From Acidilobaceae archaeon (lineage in GTDB: Archaea; Thermoproteota; Thermoprotei_A; Sulfolobales; Acidilobaceae): 8,013 nt of DNA. A program made the translations under genes and the position numbers. The stretch is taken from assembly GCA_027057815.1 (NCBI GenBank), contig JALURD010000243.1, positions 1 to 8,013 of the forward strand, given 5' to 3'. Positions 1 to 5,137 of this stretch are shown here, piece after piece; position 1 is the stretch's first letter; every line of letters begins with the position of its first letter. The notes beneath the pieces were generated by a model. That model did no database searches and was not told the origin of the DNA. It saw only the letters and a list, made by a program, of their open reading frames with translations.

Positions 1-35
1 TCTATGGTAATAGTTCCCGGCATCTCTTCCGGCAT
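1..35 (-). CDS. 5' end of an unidentified leftward gene (partial)
   Basis: An ATG on the minus strand at 35 opens a frame that runs off the left edge after 11 codons, reading MPEEMPGTITI. The start is supported by a GGGTGA Shine-Dalgarno motif five bases upstream and by a strong archaeal TATA box (TTTATATA, 81 to 74) about 43 bases upstream, which would give a leader of roughly 16 bases. A GTG at 44 in the same frame is a less likely start because it lies inside the ribosome-binding motif. Too little protein is present to name a function. The promoter is nearly the same as that of the next leftward gene (200-643). Confidence 0.5.
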   Translation of the reverse strand, partial: MPEEMPGTITI

Positions 36-68
36 CCTGTTCACCCTAACAGTAATAATTGTAATAGT

Positions 69-81
69 TGAGGTATATAAA
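69..81 (-). promoter_or_regulatory. TATA-box promoter of the left-edge gene
   Basis: Read leftward this is TTTATATACCTCA, a near-consensus archaeal TATA box preceded by a purine-rich BRE-like stretch (GAAGTG). Its last base lies 34 bases from the ATG at 35. The final twelve bases, TTATATACCTCA, recur exactly at 688-677 with the same spacing to the next leftward start. The core TATATA is symmetric, so rightward transcription cannot be excluded. Confidence 0.6.
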
Positions 82-199
82 CACTTCCCGGTTTCCATCA
101 TCAGTTTTATGGATCCTCATAGAAGGGTACTGACCACCGGGGGATGAATGGCGGTTCGGCCTCTGCCGACGGCCCAGCCCGAATGGGGAGGCTTTAGGC
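82..199. other. Short intergenic stretch, no supported gene
   Basis: This lies between the promoter of the left-edge gene and the stop codon of the gene at 200-643. It holds one GGATCC site (111-116) and a small CGGC/GCCG stem with a CTCT loop (157-168). Two tiny frames (109-147 and 144-197) overlap as ATGA but have no properly spaced ribosome site. No T-rich terminator is evident for the gene reading into it from the right. Confidence 0.4.
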
Positions 200-643
200 C
201 TATGACCCCTCACTCCTACACATCCTGGAGAGCGAATCGTTTATCCTAGCTATGAGGGGCTGTAGATTAGCGTATATGTGGCCTGCTAGTCCTGTTAGTT
301 GACTGCTTTTGATTATAATCGAGTGTATATAGCTTTGCGCAGTACATGCAGTTGTAGAGGCGTTGATCATTCGACCCTCCTCCAAATACTTTAATATTTG
401 GAGGAGCGTGGCCTCGATACGCTTAAGCACTATTTCCCATTGATTTACGTCTGTAAGGGCTATCTCAACGAAAGCCCCGCTCCTAGACGATAGAGCTTCT
501 TTGAGCCTCGCTAGCCTAGCCTGTTCATCCTTCAACATGTCCAAGTATGCCTGCATCTCAGCGAGGAACGCCTGCACAACCAACCCCCCTAGAGGCGTGT
601 AGCTAGGGAGAGATAAGGGGGGTAAGACCTTAATCTGAGCCAT
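200..643 (-). CDS. Unrecognised 147-residue mostly helical protein
   Basis: No family is recognised. The frame is open upstream to a GTG at 733, but the ATG at 643 is chosen because the longer form would run across the TATA box at 677-688. From 643 the protein begins MAQIKVLPPLSLPSYTPLGG. A Pro-rich start (residues 6-18) precedes a long amphipathic, probably coiled-coil segment (about 28-55), a second helix (about 66-90), and a Ser/Thr/Ile-rich C-terminal part with two cysteines (100 and 142) that do not form a metal motif. There is no clear transmembrane segment or signal peptide. The predicted leader is about 16 bases without a Shine-Dalgarno, so translation may be close to leaderless. It is divergent from the winged-helix gene at 751, which may regulate it. 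Its promoter matches that of the left-edge gene, suggesting shared control (inference). Confidence 0.7.
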   Translation of the reverse strand: MAQIKVLPPLSLPSYTPLGGLVVQAFLAEMQAYLDMLKDEQARLARLKEALSSRSGAFVEIALTDVNQWEIVLKRIEATLLQILKYLEEGRMINASTTACTAQSYIHSIIIKSSQLTGLAGHIYANLQPLIARINDSLSRMCRSEGS

Positions 644-676
644 TACATTTAAGTTGCATTCATAACTGTTTCCTCG

Positions 677-689
677 TGAGGTATATAAG
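677..689 (-). promoter_or_regulatory. TATA box between divergent genes at 643 and 751
   Basis: Read leftward this is CTTATATACCTCA, 34 bases from the ATG at 643, the same spacing as the copy at 69-81. Read rightward, TGAGGTATATAAG could also serve the gene at 751: initiation near 711 would give a leader of about 40 bases carrying the GGGGGGTG ribosome site at 735-742. It is therefore probably a shared or bidirectional promoter core. A second AT element, TTTAAA at 717-722, is too close to 751 to be the better choice for that gene. Confidence 0.6.
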
Positions 690-700
690 AACTGCTCTCT

Positions 701-716
701 CCCACGCAGGCGTGGG
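701..716. promoter_or_regulatory. 16-bp inverted repeat, possible operator
   Basis: CCCACGC and GCGTGGG form perfect 7-bp arms around a two-base AG centre. The element lies between the shared TATA box and the gene at 751, at or near the expected rightward start of transcription. There a bound dimer would block that gene. The adjacent winged-helix protein is the natural candidate ligand (autoregulation, inference). There is no T-run after it, so it is unlikely to be a terminator. Confidence 0.45.
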
Positions 717-750
717 TTTAAACGCTGAACCACTGGGGGGTGCTTAAGGG

Positions 751-1125
751 GTGGCTAGCCAGAGAACTGAGGAGAGAAGTGATATCACGTCGCGTCTATC
801 TAGGATATACGAGGATGACGACATCGTCGTCTACACGGCGCCCAACGAGGATGAGTTGAAGGACCTCCTCCTTGATTTACTACGTAAGCATGGGCCAATG
901 ACTATAAGAGACCTTCACGCACACCTCTCAGGCCTAGCCAGCGAAGACAAGATCCGACAGGCCCTAAACCATTTAGTACTCAATAACAAAGTGTACGTGT
1001 TCAGCGACGGTAAATACGCTATAGCAGAAGTCGATGAAGTAGGCTACGCAGACTACTACGATGAAGACTATTACAGCGAATATGAGGCCTATGGAGAGCC
1101 TGACATGGACGGTGAAACTTTCTAA
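751..1125 (+). CDS. Small winged helix-turn-helix protein with acidic Tyr-rich tail
   Basis: A GTG start at 751 is preceded by GGGGGGTG (735-742) at a spacing of eight bases. The 124-residue protein has a charged N-terminus, then a winged-helix fold at about residues 34-92. Within it, helix 1 is DELKDLLLDLLRKHG, helix 2 is TIRDLHAHLSG, the likely recognition helix is SEDKIRQALNHLVLNN, and the wing is KVYVFSDGKYAI. The last 30 residues are a low-complexity tail with seven tyrosines and about thirteen Asp/Glu. The fold is typical of archaeal DNA-binding regulators and of some basal transcription or RNA-binding proteins. The sequence does not decide which. The palindrome at 701-716 and the divergent gene at 643 are plausible targets. 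The gene stands alone and ends in a convergent AT-rich gap. Confidence 0.8.
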   Translation: MASQRTEERSDITSRLSRIYEDDDIVVYTAPNEDELKDLLLDLLRKHGPMTIRDLHAHLSGLASEDKIRQALNHLVLNNKVYVFSDGKYAIAEVDEVGYADYYDEDYYSEYEAYGEPDMDGETF

Positions 1126-1334
1126 AACTTAACGCTTATATTCCATGCTTGCCCAGGCGCTGAGCCTATAATGATTTTTTCAGATAAAGTTCTGACATCC
1201 CGTTTCTAAAATTTAATTGAGGACGAATAAATACATAAAAGACTAAGCTTACCGTCCACGTTTACCATCAGACAACTTGAAGTTGAACACACTAATTATA
1301 TAATTTACATTATTAATTTAAAAGTATTATTCAG
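1126..1334. other. AT-rich convergent intergenic region
   Basis: About 210 bases lie between the 3' ends of two convergent genes. The stretch 1261-1320 is only about 22% G+C. It contains a T6 run (1175-1180), an odd palindrome CAACTTGAAGTTG (1273-1285) and a symmetric TATA-like ATTATATAAT (1295-1304). No open frame with a ribosome site, no tRNA and no complete C/D or H/ACA box set could be recognised. Confidence 0.6.
1175..1180 (+). terminator. Oligo-T terminator of the winged-helix gene
   Basis: A run of six T lies 50 bases after the stop at 1125 in an AT-rich context, with no strong stem before it. This is the form expected of intrinsic termination by archaeal RNA polymerase. Confidence 0.4.
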
Positions 1335-1661
1335 TCAACTAAAGTCTATTAGAAAGGCCTGGTTCACCACATCCTGGAAGTCCGTGGGCAAAGCCTTCTT
1401 GCGCTCTGTGTAGTACTTAAACATTTTCTCGAGGAACTTTATAAAGACTGGACAATTCTCGAACTTACCATCCCTGTCACATCTACCCTGTCTACCCTCT
1501 ACGGTAACCATTAGCAGACACTGCCTTGTCTTCTTGTCATAGTATGGGCATAACTTGTGATACCTCCTTGCGCTCTTCACCATCTTCTGAACCCATCGTT
1601 TCTCCGGCGTCATTTCTTCCTCAGCGACTTCCTCAACTTTCGGCTTTTCCTCTGCAACCAT
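1335..1661 (-). CDS. Conserved-looking four-cysteine, probably metal-binding protein
   Basis: The 108-residue protein has an ATG start at 1661, seven bases after GGGGGGTG (1676-1669). Its promoter is the A/T element near 1709-1722. The N-terminal 20 residues are Glu/Lys/Val-rich and probably disordered. The core from residue 22 is basic and aromatic and carries Cys38, Cys48, Cys61 and Cys70 (CX9C-X12-CX8C), each of the outer two followed by proline (CPYY, CPVF). Four such cysteines in a compact domain suggest one zinc ion or an Fe-S cluster. No helix-turn-helix or catalytic motif is seen and no family is recognised. The clustered Lys/Arg residues (KSARRYHK, TERKKA) would suit nucleic-acid or ribosome binding, but that is inference. 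It is probably monocistronic. Confidence 0.75.
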   Translation of the reverse strand: MVAEEKPKVEEVAEEEMTPEKRWVQKMVKSARRYHKLCPYYDKKTRQCLLMVTVEGRQGRCDRDGKFENCPVFIKFLEKMFKYYTERKKALPTDFQDVVNQAFLIDFS

Positions 1662-1708
1662 GCCTATCCACCCCCCAGGTCTAGTTTTAGGTTAAGGCTC
1701 CAGCAAGA

Positions 1709-1722
1709 TATTTTTATTTATC
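1709..1722 (-). promoter_or_regulatory. TATA-like element of the four-cysteine gene
   Basis: Read leftward this is TAAATAAAAATATC, about 50 bases before the ATG at 1661. Initiation near 1690 would give a leader of roughly 30 bases carrying the GGGGGGTG site. It sits just downstream of the stop of the protease gene (1739), so the AT-rich patch separates the two transcription units. Confidence 0.5.
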
Positions 1723-1738
1723 TTCAATGAGGTGTTTG

Positions 1739-2347
1739 TTAGAGGATTCTGGTAGCAGCATAGGAGGCCAGGGCAAGCGCCATCAGAAGCATCCACGACT
1801 TAAGGTCGTACCTCATAATCTTCTCTCCGTCAAGCGGTGCTATCGGTATCAAGTTGAATATAGCTAGGTACGCGTTAACATACGCCATGACTCTAAGGTA
1901 CCACGCCCAAGTTGGGGCATAAGCTAGGCTTGCTGCGATGAGTAGTATAGCCAGCACTATATTGGTGGCTGGCCCTGCGGCTACGCTGTAGAATAGCCCT
2001 CTGGGATCCGAGAGCCTCCACGTTATGACTTTAACGTAGCCGGGTGCGAGTATCTTGAATGGTAAGAAACCCGAGATCAACGTTATCAGGAGTCCGGGGG
2101 TGAAGGCTACGAACTCCGCTTTAGCCCCATACCTTCTACCCACTTGTCTATGGGCAAGTTCGTGAGCTACGAAGCCTAGGAGGATACCGGCGAAGAAGGG
2201 GCCTGTGTAGAATGAGGGAGTCAACGCGCTAACCCCGCCGAGGGCTATGGATAGGGCTATAATGGCTAGAAGCCATGATGCGGGTTCGCCTATCTCGCTA
2301 CCCCTAACCATGGGGGTAAGTGTAACTCGCCTATAGCGCCACGTCAA
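1739..2347 (-). CDS. Site-2-type intramembrane metalloprotease (M50 family)
   Basis: A 202-residue membrane zinc protease. The zinc motif HELAH (residues 62-66, HExxH) lies in a hydrophobic segment, GPATN (125-129) matches the conserved family turn, and NLIPIAPLDG (165-174) is the NxxPxxxLDG motif whose Asp173 is the third zinc ligand. Hydrophobic stretches at about 24-42, 50-68, 82-100, 122-145, 150-170 and 184-202 fit a compact S2P core without a PDZ domain. Such enzymes cleave membrane-embedded substrates in regulated proteolysis; the substrate here is unknown. The TTG start at 2347 overlaps the preceding stop as TTGA and has GGGGGG (2361-2356) eight bases upstream, so translation is probably coupled. 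An ATG at 2311 is in frame but lacks a ribosome site. It is the last gene of a three-gene membrane operon. Confidence 0.92.
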   Translation of the reverse strand: MTWRYRRVTLTPMVRGSEIGEPASWLLAIIALSIALGGVSALTPSFYTGPFFAGILLGFVAHELAHRQVGRRYGAKAEFVAFTPGLLITLISGFLPFKILAPGYVKVITWRLSDPRGLFYSVAAGPATNIVLAILLIAASLAYAPTWAWYLRVMAYVNAYLAIFNLIPIAPLDGEKIMRYDLKSWMLLMALALASYAATRIL

Positions 2348-2571
2348 CCCAGCAACCCCCCTAGCTTGTAAAGCCAGAAAGCCAATAGGAGAATTCCAGG
2401 TACTAGGTATAGCTTCGAGTATTTCACGCTAGCCACGATCACAGTGACCACAGGGGCGGCTGCAAGCAGGGATACGGTCGCTAGGCCTTCCCGCACACCT
2501 TTCAGGCCCGCTACACTTGCCACCGCAGCTGTGACCAGTATGTAGGCCTGCATGAGCCTGTCGAGTCTCAA
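2344..2571 (-). CDS. Small three-helix membrane protein of unknown function
   Basis: A 75-residue hydrophobic protein with segments at about residues 8-24, 32-49 and 54-73, split by short basic loops (LKGVREG, KYSK). No family is recognised. The TTG at 2571 is preferred: it overlaps the upstream stop as TTGA and lies seven bases after GGGGG (2583-2579). A TTG at 2577 is only one base from that G-run, and an ATG at 2553 has no ribosome site. Its own stop overlaps the protease start in the same way, so three membrane proteins appear to be made together. It could be a partner or substrate of the protease or an accessory to the permease, but nothing in the sequence shows which. Confidence 0.75.
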   Translation of the reverse strand: MRLDRLMQAYILVTAAVASVAGLKGVREGLATVSLLAAAPVVTVIVASVKYSKLYLVPGILLLAFWLYKLGGLLG

Positions 2572-3329
2572 GGCCAAGCCCCCAACGCGTTCAAAGCCAT
2601 CCTGACTCCAACCGCTGATAGCACCACCGCCAGTATAAGTGCCAGGATGCGCCTCGGAAGACGAGGCATCAGGTTTGAACCAGTATACGATCCCGCCGAT
2701 GCTGCCACCGCTACTATGGGCGCGTACCAGAGGCCTGAGAGCTGTGTAAGTCTAGCTGAGAGGGCTGCAGAAGCCGCTACAGCTGTCAGGAAGCTGCTCG
2801 TTGCTATAACCCTCCTCAAAGGCATACCTTCAAGGTTTATCATTAACGGGACCATGACTGCTCCCCCGCCGATGCCGAGGAGCCCAGCTACCACCCCCCC
2901 AAGGCCTCCAATGCTTAGAGACCTAGCCAGACTTGGCGGCGCTTCTCTCCCGCTGCCGTGGCCTCCTACGAAGCCTACTAGGCGCATCGAAGTATAGAAG
3001 AGTAGGGCCGAGAATACTAGAGCCAGAAGCCGTTCATTAACATACTCCGAGGCCACGCCCCCCGCGACTCCACCTAAGACTACTCCCACAGAGTAGAGGG
3101 GAGCCCTAGCGTCATCCACGAGGCCGCGCCTCATATACCTAGTGGATGAGATTGTTGCATTAGCCACTATAGCTAATAGGCTTAGAGCCCCAGCAACCCT
3201 TAGCGGAAGACCAACCACCATTGAGAACAGTGGAACCATTATGACCCCACCGCCTATGCCCGTCAACGCTGCAACAATACCGGCTACGTACGCTCCAAGA
3301 AGCGCTACAGACGCCTCCACCGCATCCAC
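2568..3329 (-). CDS. TauE/SafE-family (DUF81) membrane permease
   Basis: A 253-residue polytopic membrane protein. The internal duplication typical of the family is clear: GIGGGVIMVPLFS (24-36) near the N-terminus and GIGGGAVMVPLMI (152-164) in the second half, each at the end of a hydrophobic helix. The halves are joined by a short hydrophilic loop (about 122-137, GGHGSGREAPPS). About eight membrane segments are expected. Family members move sulfite, sulfoacetate, taurine-derived or other small organic anions; the substrate here cannot be inferred. The GTG start at 3329 has GGTGA (3343-3339) nine bases upstream. It is the first gene of the operon with the genes at 2344-2571 and 1739-2347, and is divergent from nadM with a shared short promoter region. 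Confidence 0.92.
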   Translation of the reverse strand: MDAVEASVALLGAYVAGIVAALTGIGGGVIMVPLFSMVVGLPLRVAGALSLLAIVANATISSTRYMRRGLVDDARAPLYSVGVVLGGVAGGVASEYVNERLLALVFSALLFYTSMRLVGFVGGHGSGREAPPSLARSLSIGGLGGVVAGLLGIGGGAVMVPLMINLEGMPLRRVIATSSFLTAVAASAALSARLTQLSGLWYAPIVAVAASAGSYTGSNLMPRLPRRILALILAVVLSAVGVRMALNALGAWP

Positions 3330-3370
3330 GGCCAGAGTTCACCGTTATGACCCTCTCTGGGGCTCCAGGG

Positions 3371-3379
3371 CATTATAAC
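3371..3379. promoter_or_regulatory. Shared TATA-like element between the permease operon and nadM
   Basis: CATTATAAC is nearly symmetric and is the only AT-rich patch in the 96-base divergent gap. It lies about 46 bases before the permease start (leftward) and about 51 before the nadM start (rightward). Either direction would give a leader of 20-25 bases that includes the observed ribosome site. A GGGATCCC copy sits beside it at 3392-3399. Confidence 0.45.
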
Positions 3380-3412
3380 GTGGAGAGGAAAGGGATCCCC
3401 CTCGAGGTGCCT

Positions 3413-3419
3413 GGAGGGG
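3413..3419 (+). promoter_or_regulatory. Ribosome-binding site fixing the GTG start of nadM
   Basis: GGAGGGG lies six bases before the GTG at 3426. It favours that codon over the out-of-frame GTG at 3424 and supports the protein start MRALFYGRFQPF. Confidence 0.65.
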
Positions 3420-3425
3420 AGCTGT

Positions 3426-3947
3426 GTGCGAGCGCTTTTCTATGGGAGGTTTCAGCCCTTCCATAGAGGCCACGTTTCAATCGCTCTATGGGCCTTGAGG
3501 GAGGAGGGCTTCGACGAACTCGTTTTCCTAGTGGGGATGGCCTCGGAGAGCTATACTAGGAGAAACCCGTTCACGGCGGGCGAGCGTATAGAAATGATAA
3601 GGCTGTCCATGAGGGATTCGGGGATCTCTCTTGATAGAGTTATAACCGCGACGATACCCTCACTGGAGACTAACATAGGACTCGCCAACTACGTGCTATC
3701 CTATGTGCCCCGCGTAGACGCACTAGTAACGGGGAATCCCCAGCTCGCCAGGATATTCAGAGATTACGGCTTGAATGTTGTTAGGCCGCCCTCCTTTAAC
3801 CGAAAGGAATGGAGAGGCGAGAGGATACGTAGACTCATGGCCTTGGGGGATCCCGCGTGGCGCAGCACTGTCACACCATCAACAGCTGATTACCTTGAAT
3901 CAATCGGGGCCCCGGAGAGGCTTAGAGACCTATACTCTAGCGACTGA
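3426..3947 (+). CDS. nadM: Nicotinamide-nucleotide adenylyltransferase, archaeal type
   Basis: This 173-residue enzyme condenses NMN (or nicotinate mononucleotide) with ATP to give NAD (or deamido-NAD) and pyrophosphate, in the cytoplasm. The nucleotidyltransferase signature GRFQPFHRGH (7-16) supplies the HxGH motif with His13 and His16. Further family blocks are NPFTAGERIEMI (47-58), VTGNP (101-105) and FNRKEW (124-129). The C-terminal phosphate-binding loop, usually a (S/T)xxxxR form such as YSGTEIRR, reads WRGERIRR here (129-136), so the usual Ser and Thr are replaced while the final Arg pair is kept. Length is normal for the archaeal family. The last 11 bases overlap, tail to tail, the 3' end of the aRF1 gene. 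Confidence 0.95.
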   Translation: MRALFYGRFQPFHRGHVSIALWALREEGFDELVFLVGMASESYTRRNPFTAGERIEMIRLSMRDSGISLDRVITATIPSLETNIGLANYVLSYVPRVDALVTGNPQLARIFRDYGLNVVRPPSFNRKEWRGERIRRLMALGDPAWRSTVTPSTADYLESIGAPERLRDLYSSD

Positions 3948-5091
3948 GCTTGAACCTGAGGATCCCAGCTAGGCCGTCGAAGGTATTCTTAAACCACTCA
4001 GCCTCGGGCAAGCTCTCGGGTATTACCACAACCTCTGCTCCCATGGATTCAGCCAGGGACTTCCAGTCCTCAAGATCCTCCCGGGACTCATGTATGAGGA
4101 GGGTCTTCACCATACCCATCTCGAGGGCTGACTTGACCTCCCTGGGCCCATACACAACCATACCGGTGTCCTTGGCTAAGTGTTTCTTGAACTCCTCTAA
4201 AGCGTTAACCGCGTCTTTGTAGAGCTGCGTCTGAATTATTCCTTCAGCCCTCAGAACAGCCTCCTTCAGGCCCTGAATACCTTGGTATGCGACATCCACT
4301 GTCTTAGGAGCTACTATCCTCTTAAGCCTGTAGTCGAGATAATCGCCCTTGAGGAAGTCTAGTTTGGCATAGCCGGGCCCTGCAAGGAGGATCCCCTTCA
4401 ACACCCCCTTCTCGAGTAGTGGAAGAAAGTGCCTATTAGCGTGCTCTCCGACCCTCTTGAAGAAGTCTTCTACCAATTGCTCTATAATCCTATCGAACCT
4501 TCTCTGGCTCTGCCCACCCATCTTGTGCTTGCCCGGGACGTAGCCCTCGAGCTCCTCTAGAACTTCCAGCTTTGTTCCCTTCAAGAGACCTATCGTGGCC
4601 TGGTCCCTCTCGACTATTATTATCCCGAGGGCCTCCCTCTCCTCGACCATCTCTTCAAGCCACTCTGTATGGAACTGCTTGTCTGTCCTATAGTAGAAGA
4701 CTGGGACCTTCTCGGGAGGTGAGAATACGAAGCATATGAAGTCCCTCGTCTCCATGTCCTCGCCGCAGAATACAACGAGGCCGTTAGGCGGCGTCTTTTG
4801 TATCATGGAGAGCCTGTCCATCGCCGAGGATAGGGCCTTCTGAACCGCCTGTCTGGTCTTCTTCAGCTTAATGTTATCGGATATTGAGAATTCCTGCCTT
4901 AACAGCTGCATTACGTCACTTAGCGGCCTGCCTGGAGGGATGTAGAGAGACAACAGGACCGTGGCTGGCGCCTTCCATTTCTTGAGCTCTCTGAGTATCT
5001 GGGCCAGCTGCCTCCGCGTAACCGTCAACTTCTCCTCCAGCGCCTTAGCATCCACCAATGCGGGATCCCGTAAGCCAGTGGCGCTGGTCAA
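3937..5091 (-). CDS. prf1: Archaeal peptide chain release factor 1 (aRF1)
   Basis: The class-1 release factor that reads all three stop codons in the ribosomal A site and triggers peptide release. The 384-residue protein contains GGQ at 192-194 within KMGGQSQRRF, the peptidyl-transferase motif, and NGLVVFCG (103-110) of the N-domain. The stop-codon-recognition loops are NIKL (73-76, in place of NIKS) and YRTDKQF (134-140, in place of YxCxxxF). The C-domain contains GPREVKSALEMGMVKTLLI (315-333) but lacks the CxxC pairs of a zinc-bearing mini-domain. The TTG start at 5091 has GGAGGGGTG about 12 bases upstream, a rather long spacing. TTG or GTG codons at residues 12-13 are alternatives, and the first 15 residues look unconserved. 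It is divergent from tsaC across 46 bases. Confidence 0.96.
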   Translation of the reverse strand: MTSATGLRDPALVDAKALEEKLTVTRRQLAQILRELKKWKAPATVLLSLYIPPGRPLSDVMQLLRQEFSISDNIKLKKTRQAVQKALSSAMDRLSMIQKTPPNGLVVFCGEDMETRDFICFVFSPPEKVPVFYYRTDKQFHTEWLEEMVEEREALGIIIVERDQATIGLLKGTKLEVLEELEGYVPGKHKMGGQSQRRFDRIIEQLVEDFFKRVGEHANRHFLPLLEKGVLKGILLAGPGYAKLDFLKGDYLDYRLKRIVAPKTVDVAYQGIQGLKEAVLRAEGIIQTQLYKDAVNALEEFKKHLAKDTGMVVYGPREVKSALEMGMVKTLLIHESREDLEDWKSLAESMGAEVVVIPESLPEAEWFKNTFDGLAGILRFKLSR

Positions 5092-5137
5092 ACCCTAAAA
5101 GCGCACCCCTCCAGGCAGTCTAGCGGGTGACCGGCTT
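5092..5137. promoter_or_regulatory. 46-bp divergent promoter region of aRF1 and tsaC
   Basis: Both genes must share this short gap. It is a gapped inverted repeat: AAAAGC (5097-5102) mirrors GCTTTT (5134-5139), and CACCC (5104-5108) mirrors GGGTG (5125-5129). GGGTGA at 5125-5130 is the tsaC ribosome site, seven bases before its TTG. GGAGGGGTG (5113-5105, leftward) serves aRF1. Only weak TATA-like bases are seen, so the two core promoters probably lie within or beyond each other's leaders. Confidence 0.45.

Noticed and set aside
93..150. Possible C/D box small RNA (TGATGA-like leftward near 103, ATGAATG and CTGA rightward)
   Set aside because: No complete C, D', C' and D box set at sRNA spacing on either strand.
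109..197. Two tiny overlapping rightward frames of 12 and 17 residues (ATGA overlap)
   Set aside because: No ribosome site at proper spacing, and too short to show coding character; chance is the simpler explanation.
644..733. N-terminal extension of the gene at 200-643 to a GTG at 733
   Set aside because: It would place the TATA box and the operator-like palindrome inside the coding region and leave no room for a promoter.
1273..1285. Palindrome CAACTTGAAGTTG in the convergent gap
   Set aside because: Single short element with no T-run and no promoter association; kept only as a note in the gap entry.
2647..3378. Rightward open frames opposite the permease gene (2647-2997, 3142-3378)
   Set aside because: Antisense shadows of a GC-rich membrane protein gene; Pro/Ala/Thr-rich, no motifs, no ribosome sites.
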